From Chloroflexota bacterium (GTDB lineage Bacteria; Chloroflexota; Dehalococcoidia; Tepidiformales; Tepidiformaceae), in assembly GCA_026710655.1 (NCBI GenBank), contig JAPOQN010000065.1:62001-126000 (forward strand): a DNA stretch of 64,000 nucleotides. Reading direction: 5' to 3'. Under the pieces are notes generated by a model that saw nothing but the letters and a program-made list of their open reading frames with translations, did no database searches and had not been told where the DNA came from. The number at the start of each line of letters is the position of its first letter. Within the stretch, counting starts at the first letter, position 1. The translations under genes were made by a program, and so were the position numbers. This document shows positions 20,850 through 29,674 of this stretch, one piece after another.

Positions 20850-21021
20850 ACGGTTGCGGATGCTGTTTCGAGGCTCACCGAAGCAACTTCCGTTCGGTGG
20901 TGGGTGACTCGAATAGGAGCTTCACGGCTACTGAAAGAGTAGCCCCGCGCCCCTCTCAGGGTCAATGAGAACGGGACCAGAATTCGCGCTCGTCGCGCCG
21001 TTCTGTGAAGCTGACCGAAGC

Positions 21022-21849
21022 ATGAATGAACTGGCTCCCGGCCTCTACGTGGTCGCCACGCCGATCGGGAATCTTGGCGACCTGAGTGAGCGGGCAGCGA
21101 CGGTCCTGCGGGAGGCCTCGCTCATCGCCGCTGAGGATACGCGCGTGTTGCGGACGCTCGCCCGGCGCGTGGAGACGAGCGCCACGGCGCTGAGCCTCAC
21201 GGAGCACAACGTGGAGGCGCGTATCCCGCGGCTGCTGGAGGCGGCGCGGGAGGGGGTCGTGGCGCTCACGTCGGACGCGGGAACGCCGGTGATCGCGGAC
21301 CCCGGGGGGCGGGCGGTGGAGGCGGCGCACGATGCGGGTATCCCCGTGTTCGCCGTAGCGGGCCCGTCGGCGCTGGCGGCGGCGGTGTCGGTGGCGGGGT
21401 TCGGGGGGAGCGACCTGCACTTCCTCGGGTTCCTGCCGCGGGGGCAGGGGGAGCGGCGGCGACGGCTGGCGGCGGCGGCGGGAACGGCGCAGGTCCTCGT
21501 GTTCTTCGAGAGCCCGAGGCGGCTGGCGGCTGCCCTCGACGACGTTGCGGGGGCGCTCGACGACCCGCCGGCGGTGGTCTGCCGGGAGCTGACGAAGGTG
21601 CACGAGGAGGCGGTGCGGGGACGGGCGTCGGAGCTGGCGGAACGCTACCGGGAGACGCGGGGGGAGTGCACGGTCGTGGTCGACGTGCGGGGGTGGGCGG
21701 CGGGGAGCGACGAGCGCGAGCTGCGGGCTTACCTGGCGGAGATGCGGGAGGCGGGGGCGCGTCGCAGCGCGGCCGCGAGCGCGGCGGCGCGACGTTTCGG
21801 GGTCTCGCGGGCGGAGGCATACGACGCCTGGCCGGAGGACAAGGAATAG
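21022..21849 (+). CDS. rsmI: 16S rRNA (cytidine 1402-2 prime-O) methyltransferase
   Basis: RsmI methylates the ribose of C1402 in the decoding centre. The 275-residue product begins with LYVVATPIGNLGDLSERA, then has EDTRVLRTLARR, ALTSDAGTPVIADPGGR and AGPSALAAAVSVAGF, the signature blocks of this tetrapyrrole-methylase-fold family. ATG at 21022 gives the canonical N-terminus; an upstream frame from 20965 has no similarity. It is divergent from guaB3 and followed 79 bases later by metG. Confidence 0.96.
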   Translation: MNELAPGLYVVATPIGNLGDLSERAATVLREASLIAAEDTRVLRTLARRVETSATALSLTEHNVEARIPRLLEAAREGVVALTSDAGTPVIADPGGRAVEAAHDAGIPVFAVAGPSALAAAVSVAGFGGSDLHFLGFLPRGQGERRRRLAAAAGTAQVLVFFESPRRLAAALDDVAGALDDPPAVVCRELTKVHEEAVRGRASELAERYRETRGECTVVVDVRGWAAGSDERELRAYLAEMREAGARRSAAASAAARRFGVSRAEAYDAWPEDKE

Positions 21850-21928
21850 GAAACAGGCGCTTTACCTGCCCTAAGCCCTAAAGCGACGCGGTGCTAGACT
21901 CGCCTGAGCGCTCTCCAAAGGGGCATCC

Positions 21929-23578
21929 ATGGCCGAACGCATCTTCGTGGCGGTGGCCTGGCCGTACGCGAACTACCTCCTGCACGCCGGCCAGGCGGCA
22001 GGGGCGTACCTCCCCGCCGACATCTTCGCGCGCTACCACCGGATGCGCGGCAACGATGTGCTCATGGTCTCGGGCTCGGACTGCCACGGGACGCCCATCA
22101 CCGTGGCGGCAGACAGCGAGGGCGTCACGCCCCGGGAGATCGTCGACCGCTACCACCCGAAGATCCTCGAGGCCTGGGAGCGCTTCGGAATCTCCTTCGA
22201 CCTGTTCACGACGACGCTGACAGACAACCACTACGAGACCACGCAGGAGCTCTTTTCGAAGCTGCTGGAGCAGGACCTGCTGTACCAGGGGACGCAGGAA
22301 CAGCTGTATGACCCCGAGGCGAAGCGCTTCCTGCCGGACCGCTACGTGGAGGGCACCTGCCCGCTCTGTCGCTACGCCGACGCGCGCGGCGACCAGTGCG
22401 ACAACTGCGGCTCCCAGCTCGACGCGATCGACCTGATCGAGCCACGCAGCAAGGTGAGCGGAGCGACGCCCGAGGTACGCGAGTCGGAACACTTCATGCT
22501 GCGGCTCTCGGCCTTCAACGAGCAGCTGCGGGAGTGGGTCAGCGGACAGCCCCACTGGCGGCGGAACGTGGCCAACTTCACGCTTGGCATCCTCGAAGAG
22601 GGGCTGAAGGACCGGGCGATCACGCGAGACATCAACTGGGGCGTGCCGGTTCCGGTCGAGGGGTACGAGGACAAACGCATTTATGTCTGGTTCGATGCCG
22701 TCATCGGGTACCTTTCGGCGGCGAAGGAATGGGCCAGTCAGAGCGGCGATCCGGAGGCCTGGCGCCTCTACTGGGAAGACGAGAACACGCAGGCCTACTA
22801 CTTCATCGGCAAGGACAACATCGTTTTCCACACGCTCATCTGGCCGGCGATGCTGCTCGGCTACGGCGGTCTGAACCTGCCCCACGACGTGCCCGCCAAC
22901 CAGTACGTGAACTTCTCGGACGGCCAGAAGCAGAGCAAGTCGAAGGGCACGGCGACGTGGCTGCTGGACCTGCTCGACACGTACGACGCGGATGTCGTGC
23001 GCTTCTACCTGACGCAGATTATGCCGGAGACGAGCGACTCGGAGTTCCGCGAGGAGGAGCTCATTCGCGCGAACAACGAGGTCCTGATCGCGACGTGGGG
23101 CAACCTCGCGAATCGCGTGCTGGCGATGATTCGGCGCAACTTCGACGGCGTCGTGCCGGAGCCGGGCGCCCTGAGCCCCGAGAGCGAGGCGCTGCTGGCG
23201 ACCGTGCGCGAAGGCTTCGAGCGGGCGGGCGCGGAATACGCGGCCTGCCAGTTCCGGGGAGCGCTGCGCGAGGCGCTGGCAGTCGCGCAGGCGGCGAACA
23301 AGTACCTGGACGAGCGCGCCCCCTGGCGCGCGGTGAAGGAAGACCGCGAGCACGCCGCCGAAACGCTCCACACGGCGCTGCAGGCGATCTCGGGGCTGTG
23401 CACGCTGCTGCACCCGATTCTGCCCTTCTCCACGAGCCGGTTGCACGCCACGCTCGGGCACGACGGCACGCCCGAGTCGGCCGGCTGGAACCTCACGGAG
23501 ACGCCAGCGGGCCGCGCGCTCGGCGAGGGCGGCGCCCTCTACCGCAAGCTGGACATCCCCGAACCGGTCGCGACCTGA
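21929..23578 (+). CDS. metG: Methionyl-tRNA synthetase
   Basis: This class I synthetase charges initiator and elongator tRNA-Met. The 549-residue protein has a HIGH-like motif HAGQ in YLLHAGQAAGAY, a zinc knuckle CPLCRYADARGDQCDNCG, and a KMSKS-type loop KQSKSKG, followed by a helical anticodon-binding domain. It lacks the C-terminal tRNA-binding (EMAP) extension seen in many bacteria. The ATG at 21929 follows AAAGGGG. Its stop overlaps the tatD start by one base (TGATG). Confidence 0.96.
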   Translation: MAERIFVAVAWPYANYLLHAGQAAGAYLPADIFARYHRMRGNDVLMVSGSDCHGTPITVAADSEGVTPREIVDRYHPKILEAWERFGISFDLFTTTLTDNHYETTQELFSKLLEQDLLYQGTQEQLYDPEAKRFLPDRYVEGTCPLCRYADARGDQCDNCGSQLDAIDLIEPRSKVSGATPEVRESEHFMLRLSAFNEQLREWVSGQPHWRRNVANFTLGILEEGLKDRAITRDINWGVPVPVEGYEDKRIYVWFDAVIGYLSAAKEWASQSGDPEAWRLYWEDENTQAYYFIGKDNIVFHTLIWPAMLLGYGGLNLPHDVPANQYVNFSDGQKQSKSKGTATWLLDLLDTYDADVVRFYLTQIMPETSDSEFREEELIRANNEVLIATWGNLANRVLAMIRRNFDGVVPEPGALSPESEALLATVREGFERAGAEYAACQFRGALREALAVAQAANKYLDERAPWRAVKEDREHAAETLHTALQAISGLCTLLHPILPFSTSRLHATLGHDGTPESAGWNLTETPAGRALGEGGALYRKLDIPEPVAT

Positions 23579-24396
23579 TGCACTTCTTCGACTCCCACAG
23601 CCATCTGCAGGACGCACGCTTCGACGAGGACCGCGAGGCGGTCCTCGCGCGCGCCACAGCGGCGGGCGTCGAGACCATCGTCGTGTGCGGAGAGGATGTT
23701 GCGTCGAGCGAGACGGCCATCGCCCTCGCGGCGCGGACGGAGCACCCGAGGCTGCTCGCGACGGTCGGGTTCCACCCGCACGAGGCGGCACAGGCGACCG
23801 AGGACGCGCTCGACCGCATCGAGGAGCTGGCGCGGACATCCCCCGTGGCTGCGATCGGCGAGATCGGGCTCGACTTCTACCGCGACCTCGCGCCGCGCCA
23901 TGTGCAGCGGCGGGTCCTCGACGCGCAGCTGGCAATCGCGGCGCGGCTGCGGTTGCCAGTCTCCGTCCACTCCCGCGACGCGGAGGGAGAGCTACAGCCA
24001 CACCTCGCGGGGTTCGCGGCCGAGTCACCGCTTGCGGGGCAGGGGCGTCCGCTGGGCGTCCTGCACGCCTTCGGGGGGACGCTGGAACAGGCCCGAACGT
24101 ACGTCGAGATGGGGTTCCTGGTCTCGCTGCCCTGCTCGGCCGGCTATCCGCGCAACGACGAGGCGCGGCGGGTGGCGGCGGGGTTGCCGCTCGCATCACT
24201 GCTGATCGAGACCGACAGCCCGGCGCTGCCGCCACAGTCGCGCCGGGGCACGCGCAACGAGCCCGCGAACGTGCGGGTCGCGGCGGAGGTGGTGGCGGAG
24301 GCGCGCGGGGTCGGCATCGAGGAGGTGGCCGCGGCCACGACGGCCAACGCGGAGGCGCTTTTCGGCGCCATCCCGGCCATGGAGGCGAGCGCGTGA
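23578..24396 (+). CDS. tatD: TatD-family metal-dependent hydrolase
   Basis: The 272-residue product has the TatD metal-site pattern: DSHSHLQDARFDEDR at the N-terminus, TVGFHPHEA, GEIGLDFYRD with the bridging Glu, VHSRDAEGE, LHAFGG and IETDSPALPPQ near the end. TatD enzymes are 3 prime-5 prime exonucleases or related hydrolases acting in DNA repair and turnover. The order metG-tatD is widespread in bacteria. Start and stop are shared with metG and the downstream isoprenoid gene through one- and four-base overlaps. Confidence 0.94.
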   Translation: MHFFDSHSHLQDARFDEDREAVLARATAAGVETIVVCGEDVASSETAIALAARTEHPRLLATVGFHPHEAAQATEDALDRIEELARTSPVAAIGEIGLDFYRDLAPRHVQRRVLDAQLAIAARLRLPVSVHSRDAEGELQPHLAGFAAESPLAGQGRPLGVLHAFGGTLEQARTYVEMGFLVSLPCSAGYPRNDEARRVAAGLPLASLLIETDSPALPPQSRRGTRNEPANVRVAAEVVAEARGVGIEEVAAATTANAEALFGAIPAMEASA

Positions 24397-25370
24397 CGCA
24401 GACGCAATCGTCCGCCCTCTACGGCCCCGTGGCCGAGGACCTGATCCTCGTCGAGGACCTGCTTGAGTCGGTGAAGCGCGTCGAGCTGGCGCCGCTGCGC
24501 CTGATGCTGGACCACGCGCTGGCCCCACGGGGCAAGCGGCTGCGGCCCGCGCTCGTACTGCTGGCGGGCAGCTTCGGCGACTACAACCTGAACCGGCTGG
24601 TGCCGCTGGGCACGGCCATCGAGCTACTGCACACGGCCAGCCTCGTCCACGACGACGTGGTCGACGGGGCGGAGAGCCGCCGCGGGCGGCCGACGGCCAA
24701 CGCGGTGTTCGACAACGCCCTGACGGTCCTGCTGGGCGACTTCATGTTTGCGAACGCGGCGGAGATGGTGACGCGCACGGGCAGCCTGCCAGTCACGCGG
24801 CTGTTTGCGCTGGCGCTGATGAAGATGACGAGCGGTGAGCTCGACCAGGACGCGGCCGCCTTCGACGTGGCCCGCGACGTGCAGCACTACCTGTGGCGCA
24901 TCGGCGGCAAGACCGCGGCTCTGTTCGGGCATGCGTCGCAGGGCGGGGCGCTGCTGGCGCAGTGCACGGAGGGGCAGGTCGAGGCGCTGCGGAGCTACGG
25001 CTACAACCTGGGGATGGCATTCCAGATCGTGGACGACATCCTCGACTTCACCGGGGACGAGGCGGAGATGGGGAAGCCCGCGGGGGGCGACCTCATCGAG
25101 GGCACGATCACGCTGCCGGCGCTCTTCTACCTGGATTCAGCGCCGCGCGAGAACCCCGTGCGGCGCTTCCTCTCAGCAGACGGGGAGCGCGAGGGCTACC
25201 TGCCGGACGCCCTCGCGGCCGTGGTCGAGTCGGACGCAATCGGCCGTGCGCAGGGCATGGCGCAGGAGTTCGTGGACCGCGCCCTCGAAGGGCTCTCGGC
25301 CCTGGAGGCGAGCGACGCTCGCCACACGCTCGAAGAACTGAGCGGCTACGTGCTCACCCGCCGGAGCTAG
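24393..25370 (+). CDS. Polyprenyl diphosphate synthase
   Basis: The enzyme condenses isopentenyl diphosphate onto allylic primers to make the side chain of quinones or other long isoprenoids. The 325-residue protein has both aspartate-rich motifs, DDVVD at 87-91 (LVHDDVVDGAESRRG) and DDILD at 214-218, plus GKRLRPAL and LLGDFMFA. GTG at 24393 overlaps the tatD stop by four bases. The residues before the first motif do not let chain length be stated; heptaprenyl or octaprenyl synthase would fit. Confidence 0.93.
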   Translation: MTQTQSSALYGPVAEDLILVEDLLESVKRVELAPLRLMLDHALAPRGKRLRPALVLLAGSFGDYNLNRLVPLGTAIELLHTASLVHDDVVDGAESRRGRPTANAVFDNALTVLLGDFMFANAAEMVTRTGSLPVTRLFALALMKMTSGELDQDAAAFDVARDVQHYLWRIGGKTAALFGHASQGGALLAQCTEGQVEALRSYGYNLGMAFQIVDDILDFTGDEAEMGKPAGGDLIEGTITLPALFYLDSAPRENPVRRFLSADGEREGYLPDALAAVVESDAIGRAQGMAQEFVDRALEGLSALEASDARHTLEELSGYVLTRRS

Positions 25371-25834
25371 CGGAACTTCCTCTTCATATCCTTGTGGATG
25401 CGGGCCGGGACGCCCTTCTTGATGACGTCACGCCGGTCGTAGGCCTGCTTCACTTCCCTGGGGGAGATGGGGTTGTTGAACATGTCGACGAGATCGCCCT
25501 TGGCCGCGACCTCGCGCATATCGTTGATGGCAGAGCGCTCGCCCCGGGTGAGCCGCTTCTTCGGAACCGGCTTGTTGACCTCGGGATGCTCGTTGGGGCG
25601 GCCGCCGGTGACGCGCGTGCTGACCTTCTGGCCGAGGTGCCAGTAGGTGCCGTCATCGGGAATCTTGCGGGGGTAGCCATCGCGGAAGGTGAAGGCCGCA
25701 AAGGACGTGGGCATGATGCGGTCCGCGTCCTCGTAGCACTCGGGGCAGGGAACGGCCTCGCCGGCCTCCCGCATCGGGCGCAGCTCTTCGAACACACCGT
25801 GGCAGGGTTCGCAGTAGTACTCGTACAGGGGCAT
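25367..25834 (-). CDS. FmdB-type zinc-ribbon protein
   Basis: The N-terminal 45 residues form a FmdB/CxxC zinc ribbon: MPLYEYYCEPCHGVFE followed by CPECYEDADRIMPTSF. The remaining 110 residues are polar and basic and match no family I know. The domain was first seen in regulators of formamidase and amidase operons, but most members are unassigned. It is 73 bases downstream of recO on the same strand and overlaps the polyprenyl synthase stop by four bases in convergent orientation. Confidence 0.82.
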   Translation of the reverse strand: MPLYEYYCEPCHGVFEELRPMREAGEAVPCPECYEDADRIMPTSFAAFTFRDGYPRKIPDDGTYWHLGQKVSTRVTGGRPNEHPEVNKPVPKKRLTRGERSAINDMREVAAKGDLVDMFNNPISPREVKQAYDRRDVIKKGVPARIHKDMKRKFR

Positions 25835-25907
25835 TGGGGAACCTCCGCTCTCTGGGAGCGACTCTTCGTAACGAAGATTCTACCGCGTTCGTCAAAGCAG
25901 GGAACGT

Positions 25908-26684
25908 TCAGGCCTCTTCACCGCGGTCGAGGGCGCTCACGCCCTCGACGAAGCGGCGGGCGTTCGGGTCGCGATCGAGGTAGTAGCGCACCAGCTCGGC
26001 GGTGGCCGTTCGCAGCTCCTGGCCAACCCCGGGCGGGATGCGGACGGCGGCGAAGTCGGGAGCGGCCGCACGCCTCGCGAAGCGCAGCAGCTTGACCACC
26101 TCCACGGAGACTATGCGGCCGGCTCCCGCCTCGGCGCGGCACTGGCGGCAGACGAGACCACCCGCCGCCGGCGAGAGCAGGGTCTCCTCCTCGGGCAGGC
26201 GGCCCCCACAGAGCACGCAGCCATCGACGTGGGGTTCGTAGCCGAGGAGGCCGAGCAGGCGCAGCTCGAAGTGGCGGGTGACGGCAGAGCCGCCGCCGCC
26301 TTCGAGTAGTTCGAGGGCGGTCACGAGGAGGGCGTAGAGCTCCGGGATCGGTTCGCGCTCCTCGGTGAAGCGGTCGACGAGCTCGAGGCAGTAGAGCGCC
26401 TCGGCGCTCGCGTCGAGGTCCTCGCGCAGGCGGCGGTAGGCGTCGACGGTCTCGGCCTGGGTGAACACGTCGAGGCTGCGTCCGTGGGCGACGAGCACGC
26501 GGCTGCGGGTAAGGGGTTCGAGGTGGCCGCGCATGCGGCTGCGGGCCTTGCGGACGCCCTTGGCGATGGCCTCGAACTTGCCTTCGCTGCCGCTGAAGAC
26601 GGTGAGGATGCTGTCCGCCTCGCCGAGGTTGCGGCGTCGCAGGACGACCCCCTCGGCGCGGTAGACGCGGGGCCGCGCCGCCAC
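25908..26684 (-). CDS. recO: DNA repair protein RecO
   Basis: RecO works with RecR to load RecA on SSB-coated single-stranded DNA. The 258-residue protein has an N-terminal OB fold starting YRAEGVVLRRRNLGEADSI, a helical core, and the zinc motif CVLCGGRL...VCRQC in the C-terminal half. GTG at 26684 lies one base after the recR stop, so the pair is translationally coupled. Confidence 0.94.
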   Translation of the reverse strand: MAARPRVYRAEGVVLRRRNLGEADSILTVFSGSEGKFEAIAKGVRKARSRMRGHLEPLTRSRVLVAHGRSLDVFTQAETVDAYRRLREDLDASAEALYCLELVDRFTEEREPIPELYALLVTALELLEGGGGSAVTRHFELRLLGLLGYEPHVDGCVLCGGRLPEEETLLSPAAGGLVCRQCRAEAGAGRIVSVEVVKLLRFARRAAAPDFAAVRIPPGVGQELRTATAELVRYYLDRDPNARRFVEGVSALDRGEEA

Positions 26685-26685
26685 G

Positions 26686-27291
26686 CTACAGCTCCTGCCG
26701 TCCCTCGAGCGCTCGGGAGAGGGTCAGGTCGTCCATGTATTCGAGGTCGGCGCCGCTGGGGAGGCCGCGGGCGAGACGCGTGACCTTCACTCCCAGCGGC
26801 TGGAGCAGGCGCTGGAGGTACATCGAGGTGGCCTCGCCCTCGAGGCTGGGATTGGTGGCCATGATGACCTCGACGACCCCTCCGGCCTCGACGCGACGCA
26901 GCAGCTCCTGGACGCGGAGCTGCTCGGGTCCGACGCCATCGATCGGATTCAGCGAGCCGTGGAGGACGTGGTAGAGGCCGCGGTAGCCGCCCGTGCGCTC
27001 GACCACGAGCACGTCGAGGGGTTGCTCGACGACGCACACGAGAGAGCGGTCGCGCTGCTCGTCGTCGCAGAAGGCGCAGGGGTTGTGGACGGTGATGTTG
27101 AAACAGGTATCGCAGAGGACGACGTGCTCCTTCACGTCGGTGAGGGCCCGGGCGAGGGCGCGGGCGTCATCCTCGGAGGCGCGGAGGACGTGGTAGGCGA
27201 GTCGCTGGGCGGACTTGGGGCCGATCCCCGGGAGCTTGGAGAACTCCTGGACCAGGCGGGCGATCGGCTCGGGCGCGCCGGCTTCGGGCAC
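26686..27291 (-). CDS. recR: Recombination mediator RecR
   Basis: RecR forms a ring clamp that joins RecO or RecF in gap repair. The 201-residue product has the helix-hairpin-helix LPGIGPKSAQRLAYH, a C4 zinc finger at C60, C63, C72 and C75, and a Toprim domain with VVEQPLDVLVVERTGGYRGLYHV and MATNPSLEGEATSMY. It starts with GTG at 27291, six bases after ybaB. The order dnaX-ybaB-recR-recO matches many genomes. Confidence 0.96.
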   Translation of the reverse strand: MPEAGAPEPIARLVQEFSKLPGIGPKSAQRLAYHVLRASEDDARALARALTDVKEHVVLCDTCFNITVHNPCAFCDDEQRDRSLVCVVEQPLDVLVVERTGGYRGLYHVLHGSLNPIDGVGPEQLRVQELLRRVEAGGVVEVIMATNPSLEGEATSMYLQRLLQPLGVKVTRLARGLPSGADLEYMDDLTLSRALEGRQEL

Positions 27292-27297
27292 GCCGCC

Positions 27298-27675
27298 TCA
27301 GCCGCCGAGCCCCGGCAGGTCGAGCCCGCCGAGCATCCCGAGGGAATCCGCCTGCATCGCGCTGGCGCGCTCGGAGGCGTCGTGGATGGCGGCGAGGACG
27401 AGGTCCTCGAGCATCTCCACATCCTCCGCGTCGACGACATCGGGCTCGATGGAGATGGCCTGGACCTTCTGCTCGCCGTTCATGGTGACGCGCACGGCGC
27501 CGCCGCCGGCAGTGCCCTCGACAGTCTTGGTGGCAAGCTCTTCCTGGGCGCGCTGGAGCATCGCCTGGGCCTCGGCGAGCTGCCCACCCTGGGCGCCGCC
27601 ACGGGCGCCACCGGCTCCACGGGCGCCGCCGCCACCACGACGCATGTAGCGATTGCGGCCACTGCTCTTTGCCAT
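27298..27675 (-). CDS. ybaB: Nucleoid-associated protein, YbaB/EbfC family
   Basis: This 125-residue DNA-binding protein acts on nucleoid structure. The family core is visible as QAMLQRAQEELATKTVEGTAGGGAVRVTMNG and DVEMLEDLVLAAIHDA. Unlike the usual 105-residue form it carries an N-terminal glycine- and arginine-rich stretch (residues 10-32, MRRGGGGARGAGGARGG). The gene sits between dnaX and recR, its conserved place, and its start overlaps the dnaX stop by one base. Confidence 0.94.
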   Translation of the reverse strand: MAKSSGRNRYMRRGGGGARGAGGARGGAQGGQLAEAQAMLQRAQEELATKTVEGTAGGGAVRVTMNGEQKVQAISIEPDVVDAEDVEMLEDLVLAAIHDASERASAMQADSLGMLGGLDLPGLGG

Positions 27676-29168
27676 CAGAAGCCCTCCTCGGGGGGTTGCG
27701 GGCGGGGAGGCGGCCCCGCAGGCTCGACCGGCTTGGCGCCCATCTCGCGGGCCGCCGCGGCCAGGTGCCCGCCCTTGGCCGGCCGGGTCGCGGGGGCGCG
27801 TCGCTCGATGCGCTCGACGGCAAGGGTAACAGGGCGCTTGAGCAGCTCCTCCGCCTTCTGCTCCACGAGCGTGCGGCCGTCGTTTGCGATCTTCTGCATG
27901 TGGATGGGGTGGTAGAAGCCGAGCTTGAGCTCCTCGCCGTCCATCGCGAGCACCTCGCAGGAGCCGTTGAGCCAGGCAGCGAGCGCCGGCTGGGTCATCC
28001 GGCAGCGCTCGTAGAGCTCCCGGAGGAAGCGATCCTCGCGGGACTCATCGGCGGGGTCGCGGCGGCGGCCCTGCGGCCTGCGCTGGGGCCGCTGACCGGA
28101 GCGGGCCGGCTGCCCGTTCGCGCCGGCGCCGGCGGCCGCGGGGGCCGCGGCGGGCTGGGTTGGACCGAGCACGGCGGCCGCGCAGGCGACTTCGAGGGGG
28201 ACGGGGCTGCCGGGGTCGCGGCGGAAGTCCGCGCCGGCGAGCTCGGCCACGGCGGTCGTCAGGAGGCCGACCTCGGGGGCGCGGTCGCGGGCGGCGCCGA
28301 GCAGGCGCTCCCGCAGGGTATCGATGGTCTCGCGCGTGAAGCGAGCCATGTCGATGCCGTCTCCGGCAACGTCGCGGGCGATCTCGAGGGCGGCGCCGAG
28401 GTCGCGCTCGGCGAGGGCTCCGGCGAGCTTCTCCGTGCGCTCGTCGCGGACGAGACCGAGGGATTCGAGCACGTCGTCGGTGCTGGGCGAGGAACCGTAC
28501 ATGGAGGCGATCTGCTCAAGCAGAGTGATGGCGTCGCGGAGGGCGCCGCGGGCCTCGCGGGCGATGGCCAGCAGGCCCTCATCAGGAACGCTGAAGCCCT
28601 CCTGCTCGGCGATGAAACGCAGGCGCGCGACCATCGCCTCGATGGGAACGCGGCGGAATTCGAAGCGCTGGCAGCGGGAGGTGATGGTGGCGGGGATCTC
28701 GTGCAGCTCCGTCGTGGCGAGGATGAAGATGGCGTGCGGGGGCGGCTCCTCCAGCGTCTTCAGGAGGGCGTTGAAGGCGCCCGTGGTAAGCATGTGCACC
28801 TCGTCGAGGAGGTAGACCTTCCGTTCGAGGTCGCTGGGGGCGAAGGCGATCTTGTCGCGCAACTCGCGCACGTCGTCGATGCCGCGGTTGCTGGCGGCGT
28901 CCATCTCGATGAGGTCGAGGGCGGCGCCGCGGTTGATGGCCTCGCAGGAGCGGCAGGTGTTGCAGGGCTCGCCGTCGGTGAGGTCGCCGCAGTTGACGGC
29001 CTTGGCGAGGATGCGGGCGGTGGTTGTCTTGCCGGTGCCGCGGGGGCCGGCGAAGAGGTACGCGTGGGCGACCTTGTCGGTAGCGAGAGCGTTGCGAAGG
29101 GTGGCTACAACGTGGTCCTGACCGACCACCTCGTCAAAGCCACGTGGGCGCCACTTGCCGTAGAGCAC
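27675..29168 (-). CDS. dnaX: DNA polymerase III tau/gamma subunit
   Basis: DnaX is the clamp-loader ATPase. The 497-residue protein begins LYGKWRPRGFDEVVGQ, has Walker A GPRGTGKT at 41-48, zinc ligands C60, C69, C72 and C75, the DEVH Walker B and the sensor LATTELHEIPATITSRCQRF. A proline- and alanine-rich linker near residues 340-385 separates a C-terminal domain. It starts with GTG at 29168. It is shorter than Escherichia coli tau and I saw no long A-run that would allow programmed frameshifting. Confidence 0.96.
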   Translation of the reverse strand: MLYGKWRPRGFDEVVGQDHVVATLRNALATDKVAHAYLFAGPRGTGKTTTARILAKAVNCGDLTDGEPCNTCRSCEAINRGAALDLIEMDAASNRGIDDVRELRDKIAFAPSDLERKVYLLDEVHMLTTGAFNALLKTLEEPPPHAIFILATTELHEIPATITSRCQRFEFRRVPIEAMVARLRFIAEQEGFSVPDEGLLAIAREARGALRDAITLLEQIASMYGSSPSTDDVLESLGLVRDERTEKLAGALAERDLGAALEIARDVAGDGIDMARFTRETIDTLRERLLGAARDRAPEVGLLTTAVAELAGADFRRDPGSPVPLEVACAAAVLGPTQPAAAPAAAGAGANGQPARSGQRPQRRPQGRRRDPADESREDRFLRELYERCRMTQPALAAWLNGSCEVLAMDGEELKLGFYHPIHMQKIANDGRTLVEQKAEELLKRPVTLAVERIERRAPATRPAKGGHLAAAAREMGAKPVEPAGPPPRPQPPEEGF

Positions 29169-29245
29169 CGTCCCTCCCGGACCCCAAACTCAAGCGTTGT
29201 CTGGAGAGTATAGAAGTATAGAACGGATGTCCCGCCGGGGATCAC

Positions 29246-29271
29246 AAAAGCGGGGGCCAATTGGCCCCCGC
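29246..29271 (-). terminator. Intrinsic terminator of the riboswitch/small-protein unit
   Basis: A perfect palindromic stem, GCGGGGGCC/GGCCCCCGC around AATT (29250-29271), is followed on the minus strand by TTTTG. It lies 59 bases after the stop of the 62-residue protein and just upstream of dnaX, so it closes that short transcript. Confidence 0.8.
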
Positions 29272-29294
29272 CCCGTGTTTATACCCAGACCGGA

Positions 29295-29314
29295 GCCTCG
29301 CCCAAGAGCGAGGC
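29295..29314 (-). other. Small hairpin after the 62-residue protein
   Basis: A seven-pair stem GCCTCGC/GCGAGGC with loop CCAAGA lies 16 bases beyond the stop codon and upstream of the main terminator. It may stabilise the transcript end or add to termination. Confidence 0.45.
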
Positions 29315-29329
29315 CCCGCGTTCAGGCGG

Positions 29330-29518
29330 TTACGCCGCCCGGTCGAGCTCCTTCCCCTGGAGGAAGACGTCGACGGGATGGACTTCCGCACCGGTGTTGC
29401 GGGCGCGCGCCTCGGCGGCGCGCAGGGCCTGCCACTCCTTGCGGAATCGCACCTTGGGCGAGTTCGCCTCGATGAGATTCCCCAGAAGGACCGACCGGGC
29501 CAGTTCATGCTCAAGCAC
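29330..29518 (-). CDS. 62-residue orphan protein downstream of a putative c-di-AMP riboswitch
   Basis: The product begins MLEHELARSVLLGNLIEANS and ends FLQGKELDRAA. It starts with GTG at 29518, seven bases after a GGAGG ribosome-binding site, the strongest in this stretch. Composition is charged and helical with no membrane segment or signal peptide. No family was recognised. The gene is framed by the riboswitch upstream and a strong terminator downstream, so it is the only likely output of that RNA. In-frame extension to 29668 is possible but lacks a ribosome-binding site and would run through the leader. Confidence 0.65.
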   Translation of the reverse strand: MLEHELARSVLLGNLIEANSPKVRFRKEWQALRAAEARARNTGAEVHPVDVFLQGKELDRAA

Positions 29519-29544
29519 AGATACACCTCCGTATGAGCAATGGC

Positions 29545-29573
29545 GGCGTTGCTCCCGCCACGGGCGCAACGCC
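29545..29573 (-). promoter_or_regulatory. Expression-platform hairpin candidate
   Basis: On the minus strand GGCGTTGC and GCAACGCC form an eight-pair stem that encloses a second CCCG/CGGG pair. It lies between the aptamer and the ribosome-binding site of the 62-residue gene and could be the switching element. No T-run follows, so a mechanism acting on translation or a Rho-like site seems more likely than intrinsic termination. Confidence 0.4.
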
Positions 29574-29674
29574 AGGCGTCGTCGTCGGGGTCGCACGACT
29601 GCATACGGTCGTATCGGGTCTGGGTGCTTCGCTACGAAAACGAGCCGAAGCCATCGAGAGACCCCCACGTGAGG

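Noticed and set aside
23685..24392. N-terminal extension of the polyprenyl synthase
   Set aside because: This stretch is the alternative frame of tatD; GTG at 24393 overlapping the tatD stop is the true start.
27675..29168. Programmed frameshift making a short gamma form of DnaX
   Set aside because: No long A-run or clear slippery site was seen on the coding strand, so there is no support from sequence.
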